In this document: positions 15,804 to 25,271 of the stretch, piece after piece
How the letters are laid out: the number at the start of each line of letters is the position of its first letter
Position numbering within the stretch: the first letter of the stretch is position 1
NCBI GenBank assembly: GCA_937930535.1
Contig: CALGKJ010000080.1
Span: 28,403-92,402, forward strand
Reading direction: 5' to 3'
DNA: 64,000 nt
DNA from: an uncultured Clostridia bacterium
GTDB taxonomy: Bacteria; Bacillota; Clostridia; Lutisporales; Lutisporaceae
The notes under the pieces: model-generated
Databases searched by the model: none
Seen by the model: only the letters and a program-made list of their open reading frames with translations
What the model was told of the DNA's origin: nothing
Position numbers and translations under genes: made by a program

Positions 15804-17504
15804 ATGAGAATAGACAGAAAGCATATAGTATTTATAGTAATTTCTGTAGTATTGCTTTTGTTCTCATCTGTATCCTATAGATTTATGGGTCCAATTGTTT
15901 GTACAATATGGATCATATTCATAATTATCAATCATGGTATGAAGGGTGGGCTGATTTTTACCCTATTAATGAGCATTATTAGCATAATAGGTATGTATAT
16001 AGACAGCTCAGCGGATAAAACCCTTGCTATTGTTGGAATGATCACATACTTTATTATGTCTTTAGGCATGGGGATTCCAATAGATTTAATGAAGCGTGAG
16101 CAAGCAAAGAGATTTTCCAGTGAGGAACGCTTAAGAAGAATAACAGATAATATGCAGGATGTTATTATTCAGATTAATCAATGTGGGATTATAAACTACA
16201 TCTCAACTTCTTGTCTGAAATGCTTTGGCTATCCACCTGAATATTATATTGGGAAAAACTTCTATGAATTTGTACATCCAGATGATAATGTTATAATCAA
16301 AAAAGCTGTTGAAGATACTTTTATGAACAAAGGCTTTAATGTTGCTATATATAGATATATCCATAAAGAAGGTAGTTTTGTATGGCTGGAATCTCTTGGA
16401 GAGGTCATTGGTGGTGATAAGAGGAATAAAGCACAGATTGTTATGAATTGCCGTGATATTACAGAAAGAAGAAAAACTGAAGAAAAAATTAAATACTTAA
16501 GCTTTCATGATTCATTAACAGGCTTGTACAACCGTGTATATTTTGAAGATGAGCTAAAGAAGCTTGTATATGCTAAAGTATTACCCTTATCAATTATTAT
16601 TGGGGACGTAAATGGATTGAAGCTAACCAATGATGTATTCGGACATTATGAAGGTGACCGCTTATTAGTTAAAATTGCTGATATTCTAACTCAAGCTTGC
16701 CGAAAAGAGGATATTGTTGCTAGGTGGGGTGGGGATGAATTTGCAATTTTATTGCCAAATACAGATGAAGCAGCGGTTTCTAAAATAGTAAAATATATTC
16801 ATGAAAAATGCAGCGAATGTTCGGGACCAATTAAAATAAGTATTGCAATAGGCACTTCCACGCAAGAAAAATATATAGAAGATATTAAAAACGTTATCAA
16901 GGAAGCGGAAGAGAAAATGTATAGTCATAAGCTATTAGAAAGCAGAAGTGTAAGAGGACATATTATTGATTCTCTTGAAAATACCTTATTTGAGACCAGC
17001 AATGAAACAAGGGAGCATGCCGATAGAATGATGGAAATGGGACGACGTCTAGGCAGAGAGCTTGGCTTATCTGAGGATAAGCAGAATGAGTTAGATTTAC
17101 TGGCACTACTGCATGATATAGGGAAGATTGCAATAAATGACAGCGTTTTGGAAAAGCCTAGCATGCTAAATGAAGATGAATGGGAAGAAATGAAAAAACA
17201 CCCAGAAGTCGGGTTTAGAATTGCCGAATCTACAAAGGAACTATATCATATTTCAGATTATATACTGACTCATCATGAAAGATGGGATGGAAAGGGATAC
17301 CCACAGGGACTTAAGGGTGAGCAGATACCAAAGCTGTCACGCGTATTGGCAATCATAGATGCTTATGATGTTATGACACATGTACGCCCATACAAAAAGG
17401 CTTTAAGCTCTAGTGAAGCTATGGAGGAAATCAGAAAATGCGCAGGTTCACAATTTGATCCTGATATCGCTAGGGTATTTATCAATATGCTTGAAAATGA
17501 GTAA
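15804..17504 (+). CDS. Membrane PAS-GGDEF-HD-GYP cyclic-di-GMP protein
   Basis: 566-residue signalling protein with both c-di-GMP synthesis and hydrolysis modules. Three to four TM helices occupy residues 8-95, followed by a PAS domain (about 105-225), a GGDEF domain with the active-site loop RWGGDEF (near 310), and an HD-GYP domain with HDIGKI (near 438) and HHERWDGKGYP (near 490). The GGDEF signature is intact, so cyclase activity is possible. The HD-GYP motif is canonical for a c-di-GMP phosphodiesterase. It is monocistronic, between two terminators, and reads signals through the TM or PAS region. Confidence 0.93.
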   Translation: MRIDRKHIVFIVISVVLLLFSSVSYRFMGPIVCTIWIIFIIINHGMKGGLIFTLLMSIISIIGMYIDSSADKTLAIVGMITYFIMSLGMGIPIDLMKREQAKRFSSEERLRRITDNMQDVIIQINQCGIINYISTSCLKCFGYPPEYYIGKNFYEFVHPDDNVIIKKAVEDTFMNKGFNVAIYRYIHKEGSFVWLESLGEVIGGDKRNKAQIVMNCRDITERRKTEEKIKYLSFHDSLTGLYNRVYFEDELKKLVYAKVLPLSIIIGDVNGLKLTNDVFGHYEGDRLLVKIADILTQACRKEDIVARWGGDEFAILLPNTDEAAVSKIVKYIHEKCSECSGPIKISIAIGTSTQEKYIEDIKNVIKEAEEKMYSHKLLESRSVRGHIIDSLENTLFETSNETREHADRMMEMGRRLGRELGLSEDKQNELDLLALLHDIGKIAINDSVLEKPSMLNEDEWEEMKKHPEVGFRIAESTKELYHISDYILTHHERWDGKGYPQGLKGEQIPKLSRVLAIIDAYDVMTHVRPYKKALSSSEAMEEIRKCAGSQFDPDIARVFINMLENE

Positions 17505-17520
17505 GAGAAATAGAAGCTTA

Positions 17521-17576
17521 AAGTCTGTGTTTTTCTGATGGGGTTAACTACAGAAAAAAGCACAGGCTTGATTTTT
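17521..17576 (+). terminator. Intrinsic terminator after the GGDEF/HD-GYP gene
   Basis: A long imperfect stem (AAGTCTGTGTTTTTCTG with CAGAAAAAAGCACAGGCTT) encloses a 13-nt loop and is followed by GATTTTTG. Confidence 0.75.
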
Positions 17577-17646
17577 GATATTCTGGTTGGAATCTACAGC
17601 GTATTATGTGGTACAATTATGAAATATAAAGCTAAGGAGGATTACT

Positions 17647-18441
17647 ATGGATTACATAAATTCTAATAAAGAAGCATGGGAGGAAGCCTTTGACCACCGC
17701 AAGGCGGGCTGGGGTGAGGATATAGCACAGCGTTTGAAATCTGAGGCTTACCCTTTTTTAGAAAAGGTGCTGATAGATGAGTTACTTCAATTGGACTTTA
17801 CAGATAAATCCGTGGCTCAGTTCTGCTGCAACAACGGCAGAGAATTACTATCTATAATGAAGCTTGGAGCTAAAGCAGGAGTAGGCTTTGATATAGCAGA
17901 AAATATGATTGCATTTGCCAATCAAACAGCAAAGACATTAGAAATAAATTGCTCCTTCGTAGCTGCTAACATACTTGAAATTGATGAAAAATTCAATGAC
18001 AGCTTTGATTATATATTTATTACAATAGGTGCAATAACATGGTTCAAGGATCTGACTGTATTTTTTAAAAAGGTATCTGATTGTCTGCGAAAGGATGGTA
18101 TGCTGATAATTAACGAAATGCATCCAGTTGTAAATATGCTGGGAGCAGAGGGGGAAGAAAACTATGATCCCACAGCTCCAAATATGCTTGTTAACTCATA
18201 TTTTAAAAAGGAACCCTGGATTGAAGGCGGTGGCATGGGATATATAAGTGGAGAGCCTTATGAGTCAAAAACCTTTTATAGCTATTCCCATACATTTGCT
18301 GATATCATAAATGCAATCAGCCAGAATAATATGTGCTTAACCAAATTAATGGAATTTGACTATGATATTTCTACTATGTTTGGTAAATTAGATTATAAAG
18401 GAATACCGTTATCCTATATTTTAATATGCAGAAGGTTATAA
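17647..18441 (+). CDS. Class I SAM-dependent methyltransferase
   Basis: 264-residue Rossmann-fold methyltransferase. The SAM loop is seen as VAQFCCNNGRELLSI with VGFDIAENMI as the acidic strand 2, then IFITIGAITWFKDL in place of motif IV, and a C-terminal substrate region with aromatics. The substrate is not evident; the form resembles small-molecule methyltransferases of the UbiE/Methyltransf_25 type. The ATG at 17647 follows AAGGAGG. It is monocistronic, followed by a terminator. Its neighbour is an MFS exporter, which may be coincidence. Confidence 0.85.
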   Translation: MDYINSNKEAWEEAFDHRKAGWGEDIAQRLKSEAYPFLEKVLIDELLQLDFTDKSVAQFCCNNGRELLSIMKLGAKAGVGFDIAENMIAFANQTAKTLEINCSFVAANILEIDEKFNDSFDYIFITIGAITWFKDLTVFFKKVSDCLRKDGMLIINEMHPVVNMLGAEGEENYDPTAPNMLVNSYFKKEPWIEGGGMGYISGEPYESKTFYSYSHTFADIINAISQNNMCLTKLMEFDYDISTMFGKLDYKGIPLSYILICRRL

Positions 18442-18463
18442 ATCTTAATAAATATATGAAGCT

Positions 18464-18514
18464 AAAGGGCATTTCTCATAAGCATTATACTCTTATTTGA
18501 GAATAGCCCCTTTT
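18464..18514 (+). terminator. Intrinsic terminator after the methyltransferase gene
   Basis: AAAGGGC-ATTTCTCATAAG pairs with CTTATTTGAGAATAGCCCCTTT around a short loop, then TTTT. It covers the TTG at 18497 that would otherwise extend the next gene upstream, arguing against that start. Confidence 0.75.
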
Positions 18515-18568
18515 AAGTTAACTTATATTCAACTAACCGTTTATACAGATAGGAGTGTTTATACAGAT

Positions 18569-19798
18569 ATGAAGGATAGATGGAAAAAAGACATCGTTTT
18601 GTTTATATTCAGTCAAACTATATCGCTATTAGGTTCTTCTCTGGTTCAATATGCAATAATGTGGTATATTACACTCACCACTAAGTCAGGCTTTATGATG
18701 ACGATTTCTGCTATTTGTGGTTTTTTGCCGACTTTTTTTCTTTCACCCTTTGCAGGGGTTTGGGCAGATCGATATAACAGAAAAAAGCTTATTATACTGG
18801 CAGATTCGTTTATAGCCTTAGCAACTCTATTTATGGTCGTAATGTTTTTATTAGGCTATAAATCCATCGGGCTGCTTTTTGTTATGTCCTCCCTAAGGGC
18901 AATTGGTTCTGCTGTCCATATGCCTGCTGTTGGAGCTTTTATCCCTCAGATTGTACCTGAGGATAAGCTGACAAAGGTTAATGGAATCAACAGCAGTATT
19001 CAATCTATGGTTATGCTGGTTTCTCCAATGCTAAGTGGAGCACTGCTTACTGTAGCAACTATTGAGTCTATTTTCTTCATAGATGTAGTTACTGCGGCTA
19101 TTGCAGTTTCGATATTGCTGTTTTTCCTTAAGGTGCCAGCACATGCAAAAGCTCAGAGTCCACAGGAAGTCAGCTATTTCAAGGACTTGCGTGAGGGTGT
19201 ATCATATATCAGGAAGCACACTTATGTAAGCAAGTTCTTTATATTCTGTGCCTTTTTCTTTTTTCTTATAGCTCCTGTAGCATTTTTGACTCCTTTGCAG
19301 GTCACAAGGAGCTTTGGTAATGATGTATGGCGTTTGACTGCAATAGAAATTACCTTTTCCATTGGTATGATACTGGGGGGCGTACTTATGGTTTCATGGG
19401 GTGGGTTCAGAAACAAAATTCATACCATGACACTGTCTAGTATTATTATCGGCTGCTGCACCTTTGCATTTGGTGTTGTGCCTGTGTTTTGGGTTTATCT
19501 ATCTATAATGGTTATTTGCGGACTTTCCATGCCGCTATTCAATACCCCGTCAATGGTACTGCTTCAGGAAAAGGTTGAAGCTGATTTTCTAGGACGGGTA
19601 TTCGGAGTTTTAAGTATGATATCAAGTTCAATGATGCCTTTGGGTATGCTGGTGTTTGGACCTATGGCAGACATTATACCCATTGAATGGATTTTAATTG
19701 GAACTGGGTTGTTGTTATTTGTACAAAGCTTTTTCCTGATTGGAAATAAAGACCTTGTTGAAGCTGGAAAACCAAAGGAAATGGCTAATAAAAACTAA
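18569..19798 (+). CDS. MFS transporter, putative drug/macrolide-type exporter
   Basis: About 409 residues with 12 predicted membrane helices. The sequence ISLLGSSLVQYAIMWYITLTT at helix 1 and the loop GVWADRYNRKK between helices 2 and 3 match the MFS_3 (MefA-like/enterobactin exporter) group. The substrate cannot be told from sequence. I use the ATG at 18569. The AGGAG at 18551-18555 is 13 nt away, longer than ideal, and lies between two direct copies of TTTATACAGAT (18540-18550, 18558-18568), so initiation may be weak or regulated. Confidence 0.87.
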   Translation: MKDRWKKDIVLFIFSQTISLLGSSLVQYAIMWYITLTTKSGFMMTISAICGFLPTFFLSPFAGVWADRYNRKKLIILADSFIALATLFMVVMFLLGYKSIGLLFVMSSLRAIGSAVHMPAVGAFIPQIVPEDKLTKVNGINSSIQSMVMLVSPMLSGALLTVATIESIFFIDVVTAAIAVSILLFFLKVPAHAKAQSPQEVSYFKDLREGVSYIRKHTYVSKFFIFCAFFFFLIAPVAFLTPLQVTRSFGNDVWRLTAIEITFSIGMILGGVLMVSWGGFRNKIHTMTLSSIIIGCCTFAFGVVPVFWVYLSIMVICGLSMPLFNTPSMVLLQEKVEADFLGRVFGVLSMISSSMMPLGMLVFGPMADIIPIEWILIGTGLLLFVQSFFLIGNKDLVEAGKPKEMANKN

Positions 19799-19809
19799 TT
19801 CAATATTTT

Positions 19810-19843
19810 AAAGAGCTCCTTTTATGGGGCTCTTTATTTTTTA
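19810..19843 (+). terminator. Intrinsic terminator after the MFS gene
   Basis: AAAGAGCTCC pairs with GGGGCTCTTT around a 6-nt loop, followed by a T-rich run. Confidence 0.85.
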
Positions 19844-19965
19844 TGACAGTAAAGCATGTAACCTTTCTAAGTTAAGTTACAATATGAGTTATAAAACTTG
19901 TATGTAAAGTAACAGATGTAGTATAGTTAAGTTAAAACTAACTAACAGAAAGGGGAACATTGACG

Positions 19966-20916
19966 ATGCTTTATCCATTAAAGTTTATACCAATTTATAA
20001 GGACGTTATTTGGGGCGGAAGAAACCTTGAACAAAAATATGGTAGAAAGCTTCCTAGTGATATGAAAATCGGAGAAGTTTGGGGAATTACTAATAGACAA
20101 GAGGGAGTTAGTATAGTTAGCAATGGTTTTTTAAAGAATAAAACTATGCAGGATATTATAAATGAATATCCAACAGAGGTGCTGGGACAAACATATGTAA
20201 ATGACGGAAAATTTCCGTTACTGATAAAAATAATTGATGCAAATGATAGTCTTTCAATTCAAGTGCATCCTGATGGGGTTGAAGGGAAAACAGAGGCATG
20301 GTATATTATAGATGCAAAAGAGAGAGCTAAAATAGTATATGGACTAAATAGCGATGTCAACAAAGAGAACTTTATACAAGCTATAAAAGATAATAAACTG
20401 AGGAATGTTATAAAAGAGGTTGAAGTAAAAGCAGGAGATATATTTTTTATACCTGCTGGAAAAATTCATGCATTGGGTGAAGGAATAATAGTAGCAGAAA
20501 TACAGCAGAATTCCAATACAACCTATAGGGTATATGATTGGGATAGAGTTGGATTGGACGGACAACCAAGACAGCTGCATATTGAACAGGCATTAGAGGT
20601 TATTAATTTTAATGCTGAAAATGAAATATTATCAAAGCACTCGAGAATAGATAATGAAAATTATGTAATTCAAACACTGGTCGAATGTGATTATTTTAAG
20701 ATTGAAGAAATTAATATTCACAGTAAATATTGCAGCTCCACAGATTTCAATAATCCAGAGATCATAATAAATATCGAGAATGAATTGAAGCTGACATATG
20801 AAAGCGGGGAGGAAAAAATTGATATTATTGAATCAGTATTGCTGCCGGCTTCATTGGGAGCTTACAGTATAAATGGAAAGGGTAAGATTTTGAGGGTATT
20901 ATACAATAGTTTTTGA
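19966..20916 (+). CDS. manA: Mannose-6-phosphate isomerase (class I)
   Basis: 316-residue cupin enzyme that interconverts mannose 6-phosphate and fructose 6-phosphate. The zinc-site motifs are clear: IQVHPDG, the Glu of the KTEAWYI strand, and IPAGKIHALGEG, followed by QQNSNTTYRVYDWDR. The length fits Bacillota ManA. The ATG at 19966 is 10 nt after AGGGG; a TTG at 19960 is possible. It stands just ahead of the LacI regulator and the ABC/GH13/GH130 genes. This fits a role in carrying mannose released or phosphorolysed by the neighbouring enzymes into glycolysis. Confidence 0.95.
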   Translation: MLYPLKFIPIYKDVIWGGRNLEQKYGRKLPSDMKIGEVWGITNRQEGVSIVSNGFLKNKTMQDIINEYPTEVLGQTYVNDGKFPLLIKIIDANDSLSIQVHPDGVEGKTEAWYIIDAKERAKIVYGLNSDVNKENFIQAIKDNKLRNVIKEVEVKAGDIFFIPAGKIHALGEGIIVAEIQQNSNTTYRVYDWDRVGLDGQPRQLHIEQALEVINFNAENEILSKHSRIDNENYVIQTLVECDYFKIEEINIHSKYCSSTDFNNPEIIINIENELKLTYESGEEKIDIIESVLLPASLGAYSINGKGKILRVLYNSF

Positions 20917-20947
20917 AGCTAAACTTAATTTTGAAATGGGGGTACAT

Positions 20948-21955
20948 ATGAAAAAGAATGTAACGTTGCAGGATATTGCAGAAGAATTAGGCGTAACAAA
21001 GGTAACAGTCTCAAAGGCCTTGTCCGGTAAAGAAGGGGTTAGCGAGGATTTGAGAAAGAAAATTATAAAAACCGCAGAAGAAATGGGCTATATGATGAAT
21101 TCCAGTGCCAAAGCATTAAAAACTCATAGAACCGGCAATATTGGAATAATTACAACTGAATTATTCTTAGAGGAAGATGAAAGCTTTTATACAAAGATAT
21201 GTAAAAATATTTATTTAGAGGCTAATAAGCATATGCTTGATGTAATAGTTACAGTGTTAACAAAAAAGGAAGAAAAAAGCTTGGAGCTGCCGCAGATGTG
21301 TAAAGAAAGAAAAGTAGATGGAATACTGCTGGTAGGACAAATATCAATAGAATATATATTAGCACTGAAAAAGTTTGAAATACCATTTGTGATTGTGGAC
21401 TTCTACTACAAAGAATTAGAGGTTGACTGCATACTAACTGATAACTATTTTGCCAGCTATAGTGCAACCAGCTATTTGATAGAAAAGGGACATAAGGAAA
21501 TAGGATTTTGCGGTAATATAAAGCTAACCAGCAGTATACAGGACAGATATTTGGGTTATATCAAGGCACTAATGGAGCATAGCATTTCAACTAGCAATGA
21601 TTATTTAATATTAGACAGAAATGATAAAGGCGAAATAATAGATATTGTTCTGCCTGAAAAGCTCCCGACAGCTTATGTTTGCAATTGTGATAGAGCAGCA
21701 TATGAATTAATTAAGAAGTTGACATCAGCAAAATATTCAGTGCCGGATGATTGCTCTATTATTGGATTTGATGATGTTCAGCATAGTATTATTTCAACTC
21801 CTAAAATAACTACAATAAGAGTAAAGACCGAGGATATCGCCAAATACTCTATCAGCAGAATAATTGAGAAAATTACAAAGCAGGATAGTGAGTTTAAGAG
21901 AATAGTTGTAGATACAGAGATAATCGAAAGAGACTCCGTGCGTAAAATGATATAG
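20948..21955 (+). CDS. LacI-family transcriptional regulator of the first sugar operon
   Basis: 335 residues: an N-terminal helix-turn-helix with hinge (LQDIAEELGVTKVTVSKALSG), then a periplasmic-binding-protein-like effector domain (near 60-335) with GIITTE, DGILLVG, GFCGNI and IIGFDDVQ segments. It probably binds a sugar or sugar phosphate and represses or activates the operon starting at 22038. A palindrome centred on CG lies in that operon's promoter. The ATG at 20948 follows GGGGG by 5 nt; the earlier ATG at 20936 overlaps that site. It follows manA by 31 bp and may be co-transcribed with it. Confidence 0.93.
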   Translation: MKKNVTLQDIAEELGVTKVTVSKALSGKEGVSEDLRKKIIKTAEEMGYMMNSSAKALKTHRTGNIGIITTELFLEEDESFYTKICKNIYLEANKHMLDVIVTVLTKKEEKSLELPQMCKERKVDGILLVGQISIEYILALKKFEIPFVIVDFYYKELEVDCILTDNYFASYSATSYLIEKGHKEIGFCGNIKLTSSIQDRYLGYIKALMEHSISTSNDYLILDRNDKGEIIDIVLPEKLPTAYVCNCDRAAYELIKKLTSAKYSVPDDCSIIGFDDVQHSIISTPKITTIRVKTEDIAKYSISRIIEKITKQDSEFKRIVVDTEIIERDSVRKMI

Positions 21956-21985
21956 TTGACAAAAGTAAGTCAATAAAGGTAAAAT
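21956..21985 (+). promoter_or_regulatory. Promoter of the first ABC sugar operon
   Basis: A perfect -35 TTGACA (21956-21961), an 18-bp spacer and a -10 TAAAAT (21980-21985). It begins one base after the regulator's stop codon. Confidence 0.75.
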
Positions 21986-21991
21986 AGACTT

Positions 21992-22013
21992 GTAAGGTAA
22001 CCGATAACTTTAC
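21992..22013. promoter_or_regulatory. LacI-type operator
   Basis: A 22-bp imperfect palindrome (GTAAGGTAACC / GATAACTTTAC) centred on a CG step, with 8 of 11 paired positions. It lies around the expected transcription start, the usual place and symmetry for a LacI-family repressor. The adjacent regulator at 20948 is the obvious binder. A half-like site (GTAAAGTAAC) lies before manA at 19904. Confidence 0.6.
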
Positions 22014-22037
22014 AAAAGAATAAGGGGGGTACTGAAA

Positions 22038-23318
22038 ATGAAAAAACTATTTACAGTACTGTCTGTTTTACTTACGCTGGTATTTGTATTTACAGCTTGC
22101 GCACCTGACAAAACTGGGATGGAAGCTAATACTCAAGCCGCTAAAGACGACAGCAGTAAAGAAAAGGTACATATTACATTTGCTACGTGGGCTGGCGGAG
22201 ACGAATTAAACGAGTTTCAACAAATAGTTGATAAAGTGAACACTGAGTCTAAAGAGTATGAAATAGAATTGTTAAGTATTCCAGCAGACTACTATACTAA
22301 GATTCAGACAATGATTGCAGGTAATACTGCTCCTGATTTGATGTGGTTATCACAAGAATACATTCCTGCTTATGCTGAACTGGGTGCTATCGAAGACATT
22401 ACTGATTTTGCAAGTAAAAACACCAGTATTGATCTTAATGATTTTTATGCGCCAACATTGGCTACAGCCAAATGGAATAACAAAATATACGGATATCCAT
22501 GGATAGCTCAACCTGTAATTATGTATTATAACAAAGATATTTTTGACAAAGAAGGCGCAGCATATCCAGAAGATATTACATGGAATGAGTTTATAGAGCT
22601 TGGTAAGAAGCTGACAAAGGATACTGATAATGACGGCAAAATAGATCAGTATGGATTTATAGTTAATGGCTGGCCTCCCATTCATACATGGCTGTGGACT
22701 CATGGCGGCGGCGACATAGATGAGAATGGAAATGTTATAATTGATACACCTGAATCAAGAGCAGGTATAAAGGTACTATATGATATTCTGCATGTATCCA
22801 AAATAGCTCCAAGCAAAGCACTAGTAGACGCACAGGGCTTTGGTGAACAATTTAAAGCTGGTAAGATTGCTACATTTATGGGCGGAGCAGGAGATGATTT
22901 TGAAAAAACTGTAACCTTTAAAGTAGGTTCAACAGTAGTACCCCACGCATCTGAACATGCTACCTTCAATTGGATTGCTTCGACTGTAATGTCTTCACAA
23001 ACAAAGAACAAAGAAGTAGTACAAAAAGCTCTTTCTGATTTAACAAACAAATTCTTTGATTGGAAGGTTGTTCCTCCTATTAAATCAAAATTTGGTAAGG
23101 TTTCAGAAATCAGACCTGACAAGCAAGCGGCTTTACCAGCTATAAAAGCTTCAATGGAATTTGCACGAGGATTTAACAATATGCCAATGCAAAATGAGAT
23201 TGGAACGATGATATGGGATAACCTCTATGACCCACTATTGAGAAATGAAAAGGGATTTGATGTAGATAAAGCAATTGACATAACCGCTGAAGAATTGCGT
23301 ACGTTGTTAACAAAATAA
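22038..23318 (+). CDS. Carbohydrate ABC transporter substrate-binding lipoprotein
   Basis: 426 residues, family 1 extracellular solute-binding protein. A lipoprotein signal (hydrophobic core, then VFTAC) sets the lipid-modified Cys near residue 21. The mature protein has features of the sugar-binding type: ITFATWAGGDE at its start, YYTKIQTMIAGNTAPDLMWL, KIYGYPW, and a Trp-rich cleft segment (NGWPPIHTWLWTHGGG). It binds the sugar outside the membrane for the permeases at 23477 and 24379. A strong ribosome site (AAGGGGGG) and the downstream hairpin suggest it is made in excess over the permeases. Confidence 0.95.
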   Translation: MKKLFTVLSVLLTLVFVFTACAPDKTGMEANTQAAKDDSSKEKVHITFATWAGGDELNEFQQIVDKVNTESKEYEIELLSIPADYYTKIQTMIAGNTAPDLMWLSQEYIPAYAELGAIEDITDFASKNTSIDLNDFYAPTLATAKWNNKIYGYPWIAQPVIMYYNKDIFDKEGAAYPEDITWNEFIELGKKLTKDTDNDGKIDQYGFIVNGWPPIHTWLWTHGGGDIDENGNVIIDTPESRAGIKVLYDILHVSKIAPSKALVDAQGFGEQFKAGKIATFMGGAGDDFEKTVTFKVGSTVVPHASEHATFNWIASTVMSSQTKNKEVVQKALSDLTNKFFDWKVVPPIKSKFGKVSEIRPDKQAALPAIKASMEFARGFNNMPMQNEIGTMIWDNLYDPLLRNEKGFDVDKAIDITAEELRTLLTK

Positions 23319-23345
23319 TACAATCTGATAAAAAAAGTTCTAGAG

Positions 23346-23402
23346 TATATAAATGGTGATAAAGGTTCTACACAGTCCCAAATAAGATGCACCATTTATA
23401 TA
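23346..23402 (+). other. Intercistronic hairpin between binding protein and permease
   Basis: Two perfect 13-nt arms (TATATAAATGGTG / CACCATTTATATA) enclose about 31 nt. There is no immediate T run. Such a structure can protect the 3' end of the binding-protein message or partly stop transcription, giving more binding protein than permease. Confidence 0.6.
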
Positions 23403-23476
23403 GATTTCTCTGGAATTTTTTTTATCCTCTCTAAAAAAAGATGGACAATATATAAATCAAATGAGGTGAATATTCA

Positions 23477-24367
23477 GTGAACAAATATAAGTATAGGAAG
23501 ATTCTAAAAAAATACGAGGGATATTTATTCATTTCACCCTGGATTCTTGGCATTCTTGTTTTTTTTCTCTTACCTGTAGGCTATTCCATATATATTAGCT
23601 TTACGAAATGGACAATCCTAGGAAAGCCTGTTTGGATTGGCTTAGATAATTACAGTGAAATATTTCGTGATAAAAGCTTTTACAATTCTTTATTAGTAAC
23701 CTTTAGGTACGCTGTGTTTGCAATACCCTTAGGGATGATTGCATCCTTTACTATTGCATTTATTCTCAACTCAGATATTAAGGGGTTAAGTTTCTATAGG
23801 ACTATTTATTATTTACCCGCCGTAGTATCGGGAGTAGCTGTGTCATTGTTGTGGCGGTGGATATTAGATCCAGAGTTTGGATTGATAAATTCATTGCTAG
23901 CAATGGTTGGTATACAGGGACCGGGGTGGCTATCTGACCCGGCTTGGGTACTCCCATCCTACATTTTAGTCGCTATCTGGGGTGCTGGCGGAGGTATGAT
24001 TACATATCTGGTAGGCTTAAAGGAAGTTCCAAGCTCTCTATACGAATCTGCGGAGATAGATGGTGCAGGCTTTTTTACAAGACTTTTTAGAATTACAATA
24101 CCCATGATGACCCCTATACTCTTTTATAATTTAGTAATGGGTATTATTGGTTCCTTCAGAAAGTTTACAGATGCATATATATTAGGCGGTGCAGGCAATC
24201 AAGGCAAGTTCTATCTGGTATATCTTTATGAGAATGCATTCAAGTTTTTTAAGATGGGATATGCCACTGCCTTGGCATGGGTTTTATTTATGATTATTTT
24301 GATGCTTACTTTACTGGTTTTCAAATCATCAAGTCTTTGGGTTTACTATGAATCCGAAGAAAATTAG
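23477..24367 (+). CDS. Sugar ABC transporter permease (MalF-like)
   Basis: 296 residues, six predicted membrane helices, binding-protein-dependent transport family. The cytoplasmic EAA-type loop is present as SSLYESAEIDGAGFFTRLFRITIPMM, read here in two parts, with the conserved Gly. The N-terminal helix (YLFISPWILGILVFFLLPVGY) is typical of MalF/UgpA types. It starts at GTG 23477 behind AGGTGA. It pairs with the second permease 2 nt downstream to form the channel. No ATPase is encoded in this operon. Confidence 0.94.
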   Translation: MNKYKYRKILKKYEGYLFISPWILGILVFFLLPVGYSIYISFTKWTILGKPVWIGLDNYSEIFRDKSFYNSLLVTFRYAVFAIPLGMIASFTIAFILNSDIKGLSFYRTIYYLPAVVSGVAVSLLWRWILDPEFGLINSLLAMVGIQGPGWLSDPAWVLPSYILVAIWGAGGGMITYLVGLKEVPSSLYESAEIDGAGFFTRLFRITIPMMTPILFYNLVMGIIGSFRKFTDAYILGGAGNQGKFYLVYLYENAFKFFKMGYATALAWVLFMIILMLTLLVFKSSSLWVYYESEEN

Positions 24368-24378
24368 AGGTGAAAGAA

Positions 24379-25257
24379 ATGAGAATTAAAGATATAGAGC
24401 TCCTTAATACAAAACAAAAATCAGGGTTTAAAAGGAAAAAAATAACTAAAAAGCTAATTATACATTTGTTGCTAATTATGGGTGGAATAACAATGCTGCT
24501 GCCTTTCTTTTGGATGGTATCAACATCCTTGAAGGAAAACTCATTGCTATTTCAAATTCCTCCAAAGTTTATACCTAGTCCTGTTGCCTTACATAACTAT
24601 CCAGATGCAATAAATACTATCCCATACATGAGATATCTTTGGAATACTACATTTATTACAGTATCTAAAGCCCTTGGGGAAGTATTTATATCTGCATTTA
24701 TTGCTTTTGGCTTTGCAAGATTTAAGTTCCGTGGAAAGAAATTCTTGTTTTTATTTTTACTGGCAACAATTATGATTCCGGGAGAGGTTACATTAATACC
24801 CATGTTTATAATGTGGAGAAAATTAGGTGCAATAGATACATATGTACCTTTAATTCTTCCGGCATTTACAGGCTCTGCTGTTTTTATATTTTTCCTGAAG
24901 CAGTATTTTTCAGCTATACCTAAGGAATTAGAAGAAGCAGCAAGAATTGACGGCTGCAATTCCTTTCAGATTTTTTATAAAATCTTCCTGCCCAATGCAA
25001 AGCCTGCATTAATAACTATTGGAATTTGGTCTTTTCAAGGCAGCTGGAATGATTTAATGGGCCCTTTAATTTTCCTTAACAGTTATAAAAAGTTCACTTT
25101 ACAGCTTGGATTATCAATGTTTCAAAGTTTGCATAAGGTAGAATGGGGACAACTAATGGCTGCATCTGTTATGACCATGATCCCTGTATTGATAATATTT
25201 TTTATGGGTCAAAAATACTTTACAGAGGGAATTAAGTTTACTGGTATTAAAGGATAA
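24379..25257 (+). CDS. Sugar ABC transporter permease (MalG-like)
   Basis: 292 residues, six predicted membrane helices, MalG/UgpE type. The first helix region LLPFFWMVSTSLKE and the EAA loop ELEEAARIDGCNSFQIFYKI, together with the ending TEGIKFTGIKG, are textbook. The ATG at 24379 follows AGAGGTGA, preferred to the GTG at 24370 inside that site. It forms a heterodimer with the permease upstream. It would need a shared MsmK-type ATPase, and the one encoded at 36300 is a candidate. Confidence 0.94.
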   Translation: MRIKDIELLNTKQKSGFKRKKITKKLIIHLLLIMGGITMLLPFFWMVSTSLKENSLLFQIPPKFIPSPVALHNYPDAINTIPYMRYLWNTTFITVSKALGEVFISAFIAFGFARFKFRGKKFLFLFLLATIMIPGEVTLIPMFIMWRKLGAIDTYVPLILPAFTGSAVFIFFLKQYFSAIPKELEEAARIDGCNSFQIFYKIFLPNAKPALITIGIWSFQGSWNDLMGPLIFLNSYKKFTLQLGLSMFQSLHKVEWGQLMAASVMTMIPVLIIFFMGQKYFTEGIKFTGIKG

Positions 25258-25271
25258 ATAGGGGTATGGAT

